Part shown: piece by piece, positions 1 through 11,536 of the stretch | How the letters are laid out: the number at the start of each line of letters is the position of its first letter | How positions within the stretch are numbered: position 1 is the stretch's first letter | From: Chytridium lagenaria | Taxonomy: Eukaryota; Chytridiomycota; Chytridiomycetes; Chytridiales; Chytridiaceae | NCBI GenBank assembly: GCA_025449115.1 | Contig: JAHLKC010000015.1 | Location: 124,001-188,000 of the forward strand | DNA length: 64,000 nt | Direction: 5' to 3' | Notes under the pieces: model-generated | What the model was told of the DNA's origin: nothing | Databases searched by the model: none | The model's input: only the letters and a program-made list of their open reading frames with translations | Translations under genes and position numbers: made by a program

Positions 1-3000
1 CGACTGAGAGGCCGGGATTTCCAGAGATGCAAGGTCAGATAGAACGCCTGAATCGGGTGCTGCAGCTGCCTCTGGTTTGACGAGACTGAGGAGCTCAAGG
101 GCGTTAAGCATAGGAAAAACAACCTCCTTGATCCTTCTTTGCGCTATGATGGCTTTCAACGACGGCGGGAGATTTTGCAGAGTCGTCTGTAGGTTCGACT
201 CAGTTTGAATGAAAGCTGACAGCTCGTCATTCGATTTTGACTGCCCAATAACCTTCAGAAACAAGTCCAATGGCATGTCATGGAAGATGTTAAATATACC
301 AAAGACAAACTGGCCATTCCGTATCCCTGCAAATCTCGAGACAGACTCAGCAGACTCAACACGAGGCTGATTACACAACTGATAAAGCCATTGGTGAAAC
401 ATTTTGATACGGATCATGCCCGCACAAATGTACCCATACCCCACCGCGCTCTGAAGCCAGGAGTATCCGGCCTGAGATCTTCTTCGGAGTAGATCTCGTA
501 ACACGTTTCGCAAGAATAGACAAGACCGAATCCGGCGCAATGACGCGAGATTGACTCGATTGGCTTTGCAAGGACAACACTGCTTGCGACGGGCTCGACT
601 GGTTTGATTGACTCCCAAAATCATACGACGGCGGCGTGATCGTTCCATCCGTTGCTATCTCAAAAGGATGCGTGTAACTTTCATTTGTATCCATACTAAC
701 ATCTGATGGCTCCTCAGCGTCTTCCAAGTCTAGCAAGTCTTGGATTCGCTGCACCTTCAAGTTCGGATCAACCGGCGCTCTCGTCGGTTTACCCTTATAA
801 GAAGGGAACAAAACACTATCTTGCAAACCATCGATAAACTCTTTGACCATAGGATCATCATGCTGAAGATCGGCATGAAAAACAACAACTTTGGTAATGG
901 CTTTTCCACTTAAAAGCTTGACTGAAGCTTTCACGGTTTTCAAAAGCCCCTCGCTCTCCATCTTCGCAACCGCGCGAGCAATTGTTTTTTTTATCCACAG
1001 AGTGAGTTGAGACCGTACTGCTTTGCGACGATACAAGAGCGTCATAAGCTTTGGTAAAGGTGAAGTTTAGCTCCCAAATCTTTTTTCCCTCCAAAAGTTT
1101 CAAAATATTCCTTTGTCGTGATTCTGTGGTGATTGCCTTCGGCTGCTTTTTCCTAGCTTACAAAATTAAATACGCCAGCAACGAAGTAAAACCTTTTAAG
1201 TGAGCAGCAAGTTCATCAGGAGTTGAGGGCGAATTTTGATGTAACAAAGTCACAGCTTAAATTTTATGAGCCATTACAATGAGTTATGTTCTTACCACGA
1301 GACGAAGTAGCTTGCTGAGAAGGATCAGCAATTTCAACACCATCCATAGCTGAGGAGGTAGTAGCTTTCGTTTTTTCCTTGCAATCTTTACAAAACTAGA
1401 TGCGAATCCAAACGTAAATAAGTTACAAGCAATGTAATTTAGGTAAACGATTAATTTATAACTAATGAGAAGACTCTTACCCAGTCACCTTTTGGGATCT
1501 TTGAGAGCTTTGGGACAAGACAATATGTATGATACGCAGTGTTGCATAGATCACATAAAAGCAACTTGTCTTCTTCGTTGTCAGTCCCGCAATATGCACA
1601 TTTCACAGCATTAATTGTCTAAAATGCATTAGCGCAATACATTCAGTGGACATACCTCTTCATCAATGCTAGACTCATCTGTGCCGTCATCTGTTTAAAA
1701 TGGTCAGATTTCAGGAGGCAAAAAAGGGATAGCATACAGACGACTAAAAACTCTTAAATCAAAACAAACCTGGCCGAGATCTTTTCGCTAGGTGTTTAGA
1801 CTTTACCGGCCGCGATTTTGCTGTTGCCTTTACTTTCTCAACCTCTGTAGGAGTAACCAATTTTTTTGGTTGAGTAGAAGTTGAAGGTTCGTCCGGGATT
1901 TGTAGTATAGGCAAATTCTCTTCTATCCTCTTCTCGTCCTTCATTCGCAAAAAATTCTCCTTCGTAAAATAACGAAATCGTCTCTCACGACCTTGAAACT
2001 CGCATTCACTCCTAATCGGCGCGGGTTCTGTCTTACTGATTGGCTTTTGCAGCCTCTTCATAATCTTCTCAATAATTCTGCCAACGTTACCCAACGATCG
2101 TTCTATAACTTTTCCGATGACTCCTCTAGTTCCCGCGAGATCAATAAGTCTGAAGATTTGATAGTCAAGGGGCATATCCGCAAAAATTCCACCCTCTCCA
2201 ATAATTTCAGAGCGTTCGGGATCTTCAAGCCGCTTCTCTTGATATGTCTTTAATCTAGACTCGTCTCCTGGCGCATGGCCAGAGTCAGCAGCATGCGGAG
2301 TAAACATCTTTAACAAACGAACACAACGCTGTCTTCGCTCCTCCCCTAATTCGGTGGTAACCAAGGCGCTGACTTTTTCCAAATAGCCAGCATTCGCAAG
2401 AGTACTGAGCCTTGCGTTAAAAATTCGCCGTTCAACTCTTGTAGGGTCGGCACAGAGCTTTAAAACACGTTATTCACAGCCATCGGAGTATGTACAAGGT
2501 AACTTTCGAAATACTTACTAATGCATCCATTATATCTTGAACAAGCATGGTTTTGTTTTTAGCCCCAGACAGCATTGTCGTGATTCTCTGCATCAACACC
2601 TCAGAGTTATATTTGACTCGAGTTTTCGTTTCCCCAGAATTCGTTTGGTAGGAGAACTCATACCCCGCAGGTTTATCCAGCATACTATGAATCTGCTTCA
2701 AAAGATCTTCATGGTCGTCGCCCTTCATAACCCGCTCTTTGCTAGTCGAGCGAAGGAAGTTCTGGTACGTGACACTATTCTTAGCAAACTTCTTGAGCAT
2801 GCAAAAGATTCGTGTGGGAACCGTTAATGAAAATAGGAAACCGAACTCTATGGAATGCTTTTTTAAAAAAATCGAATAAGATCATCCCACATTAATTTTT
2901 TCGTCCCTAAAGTTTTGATGTAATGGAAGAGATTTCTATTGGAGTCAGGGAATGTTTAGAGGAAGAACAAACCGAGGGTCAAGATTTAGATGTTTTCCAA

Positions 3001-3966
3001 TATTCGCCTGTGTTGTGCCTTCCGCGCGGCCTCTTGCTACAGCAAGAAGTACATCATGCAATTGTCCTGTAAGCCTCAAGTGGGTCTGTAAAGGTATGAG
3101 CACATTAATGCTACGTCACCAGTTACCTCTGACGTTCCCAGTAGACATCTGCGAATCTGCTCATCGAAGGCTGTCACCTTCAACGTTTCGCCGTATTTCT
3201 CAATAATTGAGGTATATGATGTACTCCGAAGTTCCTGAGCAAGTTCAGGTTTGGTTGCAACATCCTGATATAATCAGCCAAAAAGTCTTGATCTTAATTT
3301 TACCTTGCTCCCCTTATTTTCTTCATCATCATCACATCCTCGTCCTCAGAACCTTCATCTTCGTCTTCGTCTTCATCATCACTGCTCGCTTTACGTTCCT
3401 CGCCTTTCGCTTGCTCTCCTTTGTTTGCTCTCATTTGGTTTGCTCTCATTTGGTTTGCTCAATGTTTGTTCGCTTGGTTCGTTAGAATCGACATAAAACC
3501 TAAGTTCTTTGTGAAGCACAATCCATTTCCAGAGAAACTCTTTCATATGAAAGTCCAGAGGCGGTTCTACCAAATGTGAGCTTACTGTCAACGCATTTAA
3601 CGTACTCGATGGATTCTCTAATGCTCCTGCGAATGGGTCAATATCATCGCCCATTCCACCATCTGTCAAGAGTAACTGGTCCATACAAGTTTCTACATCC
3701 CAATCCACTCCCCAGATGTCATCCACATCATCAAGTGGTATAACTGATGTCCCTTCAGCAACGTTCTCAACACGAGCACAATCTAGAGGTGACTTTGAAG
3801 ATGTTATGTCGATCCATCGATCATCAAGTAGCTTCCATAGTCGTGATATGGAACATCCTGAGAGCATTGGTGAACGTCATTACACAGGTTCAAGTGCAGA
3901 AAACGTACCAGCTTTTCCTTCCAGTGCAACTTCCTCAGCACATACTCGGAGTACGTCATCGATCAT
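1..3966 (-). CDS. TFIIIC largest subunit (GTF3C1 / Tfc3 type), C-terminus beyond window
   Basis: B-box-binding subunit of the RNA polymerase III factor TFIIIC, acting in the nucleus on tRNA genes. The start at 3966 gives a first exon ending EEVALEGKA, which splices over a 51-nt intron (3858-3908) to [13 protein letters not shown]. With the following [14 protein letters not shown] this matches the N-terminal winged helix of human GTF3C1. Next come a B-block helix-turn-helix (about 2950-3075, [13 protein letters not shown]), an extended winged-helix segment (about 1760-2800, [18 protein letters not shown]), a PHD finger (1296-1618), and a second family-conserved block (about 370-1100, [17 protein letters not shown] and [11 protein letters not shown]). 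The frame breaks at an 8-T run (985-992) exactly inside this conserved block, and again near 540. The gene continues past base 1. Family assignment is firm; the exon map is partial. Confidence 0.9.
1296..1618 (-). other. PHD zinc finger encoded inside the TFIIIC subunit gene
   Basis: Two exons (1481-1618 and 1296-1395) join in phase 0 over an 85-nt intron. They encode a complete C4-H-C3 PHD finger: CAYC, CDLC, H-T-Y-C, then C-K-D-C, with the usual KLLLCDLC core and the GDW before the last Cys pair. The preceding exon, ending about 1674, also joins in frame to the winged-helix exon ending at 1780. The finger therefore lies within the TFIIIC open reading frame and is not a separate gene. PHD fingers of this form usually read histone H3 tails. 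Human GTF3C1 has a low-complexity linker at this place. Confidence 0.85.
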
Positions 3967-4565
3967 GATGAAAGGCGGGACTTGTGGCGTCCAGCCTAGA
4001 ACCGTTTTTTTGGAGGGATGGAAGAAGTCTTCTTGATTTGACAAATGAGGAGGTACGGCAGAAAAGCGGACAGAGTAAAAGCCGTACCGTCTTCCCCCTT
4101 GCTAATACTACCAAATAGTAGTTGAGTGAAAATTGCTCTATCCCTTGGATAAAGGTCTCGCGCAATGATGTAGCGCTGCCAATTCGGACAATCCTTAAAC
4201 CGTTGGGTGTTGTCAACGTCACCTTTTTGCTGCAAAAAAATTGGGCAGGTATGCCATAGGAACGAATTCGACCCGTATCGCGATAGAACATTTTATGTAC
4301 AGACTTTTACTACAGAGAAGCAAGGCGTCTTCATTCATCTCCATCCATTCGTGTAGAAACCAAGAAAACATAATAGTGAATAGGACGTATGGTCAATGGA
4401 AAACAGCCTCACTCAGGCTCTCCGAAATGAGACTACCGGTGTTGAGAATCAACAGCCCCTCTACACACGTGTCTCATGAACGAGGTATCAGAGAATGCAG
4501 ACTCCTGTGGCGGTAGGCTGTTGTTCATGAGAGTGTGCATTGCAAGTTAACAATTTTTCATACAA
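3967..4565. other. Intergenic region between divergent TFIIIC and F-box-like genes
   Basis: About 600 bases that probably hold both promoters. An open minus-strand stretch at 3996-4291 contains WQRYIIARDLYPRDRAIF-like sequence, but I see no family match and no convincing splice structure. It could be a small lineage-specific gene, a 5' leader, or chance. Nothing else is supported. Confidence 0.4.
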
Positions 4566-5439
4566 ATGGAGTTGAACTTGGATGTCTGGGAGGTGGTGCT
4601 GCTCAACATTAACGACAGAAAGACACTAAAGGAGATCTCCATCTGCTGCAGGACCCTAAACGCCATGGCTGCACCACGGCTGTGGGAGCGCTTTATCCTC
4701 AATCCTCAACTGTTGAGCCGCTGGAGCTCCAATACTACAGAGATTTCCCTTCACCTACCTCACATCCGCAGCCTGGACGTCACCTTAACCCACGATGAGG
4801 CCCACATGTCAGCCCTTCCAGCAGCAGATTTTATTGCTTCATGCCCGAACCTCACCGAGCTCTCCATGGTGGTCGGAAGATCTTCATTTGAACGTTTTGG
4901 ATTACTAGCAGAACAGTGCACCAAGCTCAGGACATTGAAGATCAAGTGGGACGCCATACCTTCCAAAGAGGATGCTGACGTCTTCCATAAATGGTCGCAA
5001 GTTGAGAACCTTCACATTGGTAATCAGACAGCAAAGCGCAATCGTCCCTTTCACCCTTTCTCAGTCGATCTTGGACCATTCCTCGAATTGCCTCGCCTCA
5101 AGACACTGACGATCACCGACGTCAAAGAAGAGTCGTTTTCCGTCTTAAATCAGTATTGGACCACTGAGTTTAAATTTAAAGATTTACATGGCTGGGGTGG
5201 AAGAGGGAGGTGGACGATACTCTATCTGCTATCATTGCCGATATTGTAAAGAATGGACCAGGATTGGAGATGATTACTGTCGCTTTTCTTAATGAGCCGG
5301 ATGTAAAGGAAGGGGCGCGTCTCTTTATGAAGGTGGGGAGCTGAGCAAGGACACTGTGGGTGATGGATGGCGATGGGTCGTGAGTGGATCAGACAAGGTC
5401 AAGGCTCTTTTGAATCTACCACACCTAACCCCAGAATGA
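4566..5439 (+). CDS. F-box-like protein with degenerate leucine-rich region
   Basis: Probable F-box-like protein, a possible SCF ubiquitin-ligase substrate adaptor. Residues 1-45 resemble an F-box (LDVWEVVLLNI, then KTLKEISICCRTLN and PRLWERF). They are followed by irregular leucine-rich strands of the kind seen in fungal F-box families (LPHIRSLDVTL, CPNLTELSMVV, LPRLKTLTI). The frame stops at 5249, but coding sequence continues in the next frame (EVDDTLSAIIADIVKNGPGL..) to a TGA at 5437-5439. A one-base break near 5195-5210 and another near 5330 are therefore likely, either assembly indels or decay. A degraded piece of the same C-terminal end recurs near 7.6 kb. The substrate is unknown. Confidence 0.6.
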
Positions 5440-5729
5440 GGCTCTACCGTCCTTTATAATAAAATCCGCTTCCTGGACGTTGAGAATGCCGGCCTTTGTG
5501 TGTCATCGTTAGCTAGCCCCGTAAAAGTGCACCAAACTCTGTTCCTGGCATGTCAACTAGGCACTCAACCCAAAAATCAAAGAAAAATAAAGTGAAGTGA
5601 CTAGTAATACTATTATAAGTTGTCAGATGTCACCGAAAGTGTCTTTTGATACTTGCTGAAGACACAAAGTTGGGCCGACTGCGTCCTTTTGCAGTTAGTA
5701 AGTTCGTTCACATCAGTGTGCTGGAAACG
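5440..5729. promoter_or_regulatory. Putative promoter region of the secreted ART-like gene
   Basis: AT-rich stretch between the F-box-like gene and the secreted-protein gene. No defined promoter motif is recognised. Confidence 0.3.
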
Positions 5730-7256
5730 ATGACACCTCTCTCCATCATCCTGCTGTTGCTGGTCGGCACTCTGTGCAGCAACGTACTCGCTATTCAATG
5801 GTATCGTGCTGTAGAATCCAGCGAGGATTTCAAGACCAAAGGCATAGTGGCCTCTGATCCCGCATCTACCACTACTGCCGAAGAACACATTGCCGAAAAC
5901 AAGAAGCCATCCCCATGGATCTCGCTCACAAAGGATTTGCCAAAAGCCATCGAGCTTGCCGAGCGATGGGGACGCCCTTACATCGTTGAGGTAAAAACTC
6001 AATGCTCTGAATATGAAAGAACATCAGTACCTGATATTCTTTTTAGATTAATCCGGGTGGACTTGAAATCTTTGATCTCACCACTGAGGCCGATCAGCAG
6101 AAAGTTTTTCTTTAACAAAAACGTTCCCGAAAAGACTAAAAGGACGGCTATTCATTTCTCCAAAGAGCAATTTCATGGCCTAACGAAAGGACCTATTCCT
6201 CCCGGTAACATCAAGGGGGTCGTTTGGGCCGCGGAGTAGGCATTATTTTTCCTTTAAAGGTGATTGATAGGCTGACGAGTCCCTAACCGTCACTGTTTCA
6301 TTTGATAGTGGAAGCGTTGGCAAAGATCTCTGCGTGTCTCGAAGATCTTACGATCTTGAACGCCGTGCACCTGCAAGCCGCAAGGGAACCCCCATTCGAA
6401 AAGGATCAGATGCGTGCAAGGAAATCCACGCCAACAAAATTGCTGGGAACGTAAAAGAATTCTTCAACAACAAAGAGGTCAACCCTGATGGATCGTTAAA
6501 CATCAAGGTATAAAAATGTCGCTTTCCTTGTCCACTTTAAACTCACGCGGTTTTTATTTTCTTAAATATTAGGCCACTCTCATGGCTTTGAAGGCAAAGA
6601 AATCAAGCGCCGCTGGGTCCATCACGAAGGCTACCCTAGCTGCAGCAAGGGGCAACAAAACCCCGGCCGACAAAACGGAGGCTCCGGCAAAGAACCAACA
6701 AGGAGAAAGCTCCGCTCCTCCCCCACCCCCACCCCCACCTCCCGGCTCCAAGAAAATCAAGGCAAATATCGCTGCTGCTGAAGACGATAAAGCGCCCACC
6801 CCCAAAAGGAAGAATTTAAATGCCCCGAAAGGAAAGACTCCCGTGTCTCGAGGGAAAGGTCCAACTCCCGCTCCTAAGAAAGCACCGAAAGGGAAGAAGG
6901 TGCCCATGGCAGACAGGGACGAACCAAAAGCACCAGGAAATGCAAAGAAAGCACCCGCAGCAAAAAAAGCAACAGGAGAAATGGTGGCCAAGACGGCAAA
7001 GAAAGTCTCCTACAATGCTGCATGGTGTAGCGCGACCTGCACTACAGGCACCGTCGGCAAGGACTCAGCTCTCTGCCTTCAACATTGCGTTGCTGAACGT
7101 CCCGTCGTTTGTCAAGAAAGTTGCGCCGTTCCTTCGCTCTTGACATCAGTAAAAGACCTTAAGCTCATGTGTGGAGAACATTGCTCAAAAACAGCTACTG
7201 CTTCCAAGAAAACGGCGGCTGGTAAGAGTCAAGTTAAAAAGGCGGGTAAAAAGTGA
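5730..7256 (+). CDS. Secreted ADP-ribosyltransferase-like protein with Lys/Pro-rich and Cys-rich tail
   Basis: The ATG at 5730 opens a clear signal peptide (a run of Leu/Ile, then a VLA cleavage site). It is followed by a short domain with features of enterotoxin-type mono-ADP-ribosyltransferases: an early Y-R-A arginine motif, an S-L-T motif, and a downstream K-E-Q stretch ending in an I-x-G-V-V-W-like strand. A GT..AG intron of 56 nt follows the first exon. After it the conserved sequence needs a one-base shift in an A/T-rich run near 6105 to reach the K-E-Q region. Later exons (about 6311-6510 and 6582 onward) join in frame. They encode a Pro/Lys-rich linker with a run of about nine prolines, then a Cys-rich end with at least nine cysteines, several as C-x3-C. 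Enzyme activity is inference from motifs; the gene may be broken. Target and host are unknown. Confidence 0.5.
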
Positions 7257-8079
7257 TTTGTTGTCGTTACGTTTATAATTATCTATATAGCCACCATATG
7301 AGGTGGTAATAAGCTGTTTTTAGAGTCAATAAAGGTGGTTAGTCGCCAATAATGTGCAGTTTCTGGACCAAACAGAAACCATTGACATATACTGTAGTAG
7401 ATCTTTCTGACATGCGCTACTATCTTTGGTGTGCCTGTATTTGATGGTAAAAACAAAAGATTAAACATTAACGATAGCTACAAAAATATAGTGTGGTTTG
7501 ACTGAGCGCTACTGTCCATTAATAAGCATTTTATTTTTAAAGAGGGTGAGCGAAAGAACACGCTTCTCTAGGCGGTGGGGAGATGGAGATGGTTTCTGTG
7601 GGTGACGTCTGTACGTTGCGAGTAGATCAGTCAAGGTCAAGGATCTTTTGACTTACTGTGAGGTTAGAGCCTTTATGAACGTAAGAAAGCGAGTCAGGAA
7701 TAGATTACCTTGATATTCTCTTGACTTTACCTCGTGGAGTGAGGCTTGGTCTGCGTTAAGGGCATGGCCCGCGAAAGCATGCAGCTCTTCGTGTTTGTTT
7801 TTAACTATAGCTTGGAAGGTGGGATAATCATTCGCCCACTCACAGAGAGGTTCAAGTTACGTCGCCAATTATCGAGTTGAGAACTTGAAGCTCGACGGCA
7901 TCTTAGACTGCAACTCCATCTCTATAAATAAAATGAAGCCGCCAAATACAGCATAAAGTCTAATCTCATATTCAAGGTCGAGATTAAATAGATTCAGAGA
8001 CGAAGCAAGAGATCATCAAATACACTGAATGGCTGCCCGCCTTTATTCATCATATCCAACCATGTCACTAAAAAAATCA
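7257..8079. other. Gene-poor stretch with a decayed F-box-like fragment
   Basis: About 820 bases without an intact gene. At 7570-7660 the DNA resembles the 3' coding end of the F-box-like gene at 5330-5420, sharing a gtcaaggatctttt-like core after a GTGGGTGA motif, but reading frames are broken. The rest, including the stretch just beyond the LRR gene's stop, shows nothing I recognise. Confidence 0.45.
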
Positions 8080-9407
8080 TTATTTGAAACCAATATGCCC
8101 TCGTTTTCGCATTAAATCTTTGCATGAATCAGAAACAGCTGTGTTGATCAAATCAACGTACTCCATCGTTGGAATCTTCATGACAATAGCCATGGCAATA
8201 TCCGATATTGAATAACAATACGCAAGACGCAGTGTCCTCATGTTCAAGCATTGAGGTTGAATAATTCCATCATCTAACGGCGTCCTAAACACATCATCAT
8301 CCACGCGCCAACAAAAACCAAGGTCCAAACTCTCTAAATTTTCGCACTTGTAGAAGAGCTTGCGAATCCCAACGCTTGTGACATTAAAACATCCACTTAG
8401 ATCCAAAAGGCGAAGAGTCTTGAGGCAAGGAGATGAGACTATTGTCTCGGGCACGCGGTCACTGACGGCCGTGCAGCCAGACAAAGAGAGAGATGTGAGG
8501 CTGCACATAGTCTGAAGGAGGGCACAGACGCCGTTGTCGGATATTCCTGTCGCCAAAATGGAAGAAAGGTCTACGTGTGTGAGAAACTTGCAAGATTCTG
8601 CTATAACAGAGGCAGAACGGTCTGTCACGCCCTTCAAGTTTGCCAGGGAGATCCGTTCAAGTTTATAGCAACGGGGGTTTGAAATCCTTGTTTGATATAA
8701 CGGATTCGGTGAAGATCGGATCCCAAACAGCAGCTGGCGGCGGCGGCGGTGCTAGCGGGGGTGTAGATGGTTCCGTCTGCGATGCAAAGTAAGGGTCATA
8801 GATATTTTTTCTTTCCAACTTTTTATCAGATAAACCAAAAACATATTGGACGCCTTTATCTGTCACTGACGTGCTCGACACGTCTAATTCCACAAGATTA
8901 GGGCACGATCTTGCCACTTGCATTAAATGCTTATCCGAAAAGAGCTCTCCTAGGCCAGAAGCAATAAACGTTGACAGTCCATATCCACCGTCAGGGAGTA
9001 TATACTCAAACACGACGTTGTAAACGTGTGTTAGGGAGTTTCGAGCAGATACACTGAAGCTCTGAAGAACTAGACGATTCCAAAGGACTCCATCACTTGT
9101 TAAGCATTTGGCTTTCTTGCTGCACTTGAAGAAGGTAATCCGAGTATCGAGCGATAGATAGCTCAGTATTTCAATTATCGTCTACAGAACAGCGGTGTTA
9201 GTATCCGGAAGAGATTAAGGATTGTGCATGGCTTCAGACAGATCTCTGAAATCTGAATTGGGGCTGTAATGCAGCGATAAGAAAGAATGGATGCAGGTGG
9301 AAAAAACAGGGTAGAAACTCATCAACGAGGATGGGTATAGTGGCCTGAAGCTTCTTGACTACAGGCCATTGATGAAACCAAACCTCATTTGGTAACAGCT
9401 CGAGCAT
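8080..9407 (-). CDS. F-box/LRR protein (Amn1/FBXL type)
   Basis: SCF-type F-box adaptor with C-terminal cysteine-containing leucine-rich repeats. Exon 1 (9384-9407) encodes MLELLPNEV. After a 202-nt intron (9182-9383) the F-box resumes as TIIEILSYLSLDTRITFFKC and continues with GVLWNRLVL. At least six LRRs follow, such as LMQVARSCPNLVELDVSS, FLTHVDLSS, LTSLSLSGC, LRLLDLSGCFNVTS and LESLDLGFCWRVDD. The reading frame changes once between about 8660 and 8780, around a Pro-rich stretch, which means a missed intron or an indel. An upstream in-frame ATG at 9473 would add 22 residues. The TMEM205-like gene starts divergently about 100 bp away. Confidence 0.75.
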
Positions 9408-9518
9408 GGAAGCGATTGTTCCACAACATTTGCTTTGTGATTGTCGGCGATCTGTTCTCTCAACTCCGTCCACGAATCTTTACGCAAAAGCATCCGTCAC
9501 GAAAACATGGTCCTTCAG

Positions 9519-10342
9519 ATGGCGACTATCCGCGGCGCACATGTGCTGGTGTTGGATCCATCACCGGAATGGTATTTCATACCTCTTTCATCAATGGTAT
9601 CATACAATATAAGGTACGTCAAAAAAGCCAAGTTTTTATCATTGCATGCCCATCATTTCAAGAGCTGAAGCTTTTGAATGCTCTGCTTTTTCCCATGGAA
9701 ACAGAACCTTCCTCGGCACATGTTTGGAAATTTACAAAGGTATGCCATAAAGCAACCTTACTATTACTCGTCTTTGGTTCACTATTTACCCTGGTTTGAC
9801 TTTTTTAATATTTACCATCCCTTCAGCAAGCAATTCCCGCCTTATTTCTTCATCAGCTTCATTGGTTCGGCATTTTTAACTGCATCCACCGCGTATATCG
9901 CCGGATTCCAATCTCCGATGCAAGTCCTGTCCGCACTGTCCACCGCTTCAGTCCAGAGAGGCGACGCGATTCAGATCGTCAGCATGGCTGCTTCATCACT
10001 GGGTACCCTTTTGAATCTCGTTTACGTGGGACCAAAGGTACCGTAAAGGCATGGTCCGTGTTCACACTAAAACTCCTTTTGCAGTCCACTAAGGTTATGT
10101 TCGATCGCCACAAACTTGAAAAGGCCAATGCACCCGTGCCTCCGGAAATGAATACGACATTTGCATGGCTTCACGGAGTTAGCAGTCTTCTGGTAAGCTA
10201 ACCTTACATCTACTATTTTTTATTTCTGCATACGTACAACATTCAATTAATATACATATATGTTTAGAACTTAGGGCTGGTGATTACATGCGCAGCTAAT
10301 TCGCTTTGGGTGGGGTCGCAATGGACCGCGCTGCTGAAGTGA
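9519..10342 (+). CDS. TMEM205-like (DUF4149) membrane protein
   Basis: Small multi-pass membrane protein of the DUF4149/TMEM205 family. Four coding exons are visible: GSITGMVFHTSFINGIIQYK; NLPRHMFGNLQ; SKQFPPYFFISFIGSAFLTA with QIVSMAASSLGTLLNLVYVGPK; and KVMFDRHKLEKANAP..FAWLHGVSSLLN followed by LGLVITCAANSLWVGS. The splice phases agree (for example CAA-AG|gtatgc..ttcag|C-AAG). The KVMFDRHKLE and FxxLHGxSSLLNLG blocks are the family signature. The N-terminus is uncertain: MATIRGAHVL at 9519 fits the family but needs a one-base shift near 9550. The TGA is at 10340-10342. Function in fungi is unknown. Confidence 0.75.
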
Positions 10343-10406
10343 ACTTTGCTTTGTCGAACATTCGTCTTAAATAAATGTGCTGACAAAGTCCTTCGCCAAT
10401 GATTTG

Positions 10407-11344
10407 CTACTTCATACTCTTGCCTTCCGAAATCAAGATCACATCGGGCATAGCTTCCATCGCGAGATTCCGAAGTGCAAGGTTTTTTGCGAAAAACTCC
10501 ATTATGTGACGCATCTCTCCTGCAGTCTTTGGCATGTCGTGTTTTTTGCCGTCGATAATTGCAAGAATCATGTCTTCATCAGGATTTGCTATTGCCTGCC
10601 TCATGGATTGCACCTAAGTATAGTATTGAGCATTAGAGATTAATAAAATAATAATAATCCAGTGCAACGGCGTGAACGGCTTTAGGAAAATGGCGGGAGC
10701 AGATGAAGTAGAACTAAAGAAAAATTATAACCTTTTTTGCTACATCTCCTAACCCATACTTTCATCTCTATTGCCTTGCGTGATCAAAAACTTCGTTCTA
10801 TTTTTAAAACTTCGGGAGATTTTGAAGTGGCCATCCCGAGATGCTGACAACACCGTTGACTGCCAAGTCAGGTTCCTGAACAGGCGCCAGTTGCAATGCA
10901 CAACTTCCTCCTTGCGAAAATCCCATAATAAAGCATCTGTCATTCAACCATCCACCTTTAGGTGAAATAACTCTCTCAGCAAGGAACCGTTTTAACAGAG
11001 AGACCGGATTTGTCCAAACCGTCCAAGGCAACTCTGCTTGTAGCGGGAATATCTGAATGCAATTAAAAAACGCTGCTCGCTTTCATTTTATATACCGTTG
11101 CCGGACTCATCAAATGCCGGGTACCATCCAGTGACATCATCGTCCAACAGTGGAATGGGTATTGGTCCCTTGACAGCAAGGAGGGCAGTTTGCGGCAAAT
11201 TCATCTTGACACGAACTGTATAAAGTTCTCAGGAGTATCGCCAAGCCCATGTAGCAGGATCAATATGTTTTCATCGCATCCATCCGCCGAATGACGATAA
11301 ACAAAGTTGAGGCCAGGAAACGAGTTGGGTTGTGGCTTTTGCAT
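10407..11344 (-). CDS. Acyl-protein thioesterase / carboxylesterase-type alpha/beta hydrolase
   Basis: Serine hydrolase of the phospholipase/carboxylesterase (LYPLA) family. The start at 11344 gives NFVYRHSADGCDENILILL, then the oxyanion HGLGD. The nucleophile elbow GFSQGG lies about 10925, and the catalytic histidine lies in a DGKKHDMP motif in the last exon. The length of about 230 residues is typical. The frame breaks near 11210 between HGLGDTPENF and MNLPQTALLAVKGP, where one more A would restore it. Such enzymes remove acyl groups from proteins or small esters; the substrate here cannot be told. The ankyrin gene starts divergently about 190 bp away. Confidence 0.8.
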
Positions 11345-11536
11345 GGTTTAGTGTTGCTCAAAAAAAATGTTAAGGCTACTTCAGGAAGGCAACGTTGCCG
11401 CGATCACCGAAGCTTTGAAGGTTGATCATGAGTGAATGCCGCAAACGATTCGTAACTCCTTTTATAGAACGATCCCAAGCTTGCGTGGAGTAAAGATGAA
11501 ACAGGCGTTTCTCTGTTGATTTCGCGCGCTTCTTCA

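Noticed and set aside
3996..4291. Minus-strand open frame upstream of TFIIIC
   Set aside because: Two overlapping frames with no recognisable domain and no clear splice pattern, so not called as a gene.
6569..6991. Gly/Phe-rich minus-strand frame opposite the secreted protein
   Set aside because: Antisense of the Lys/Pro-rich linker; no splice or start support.
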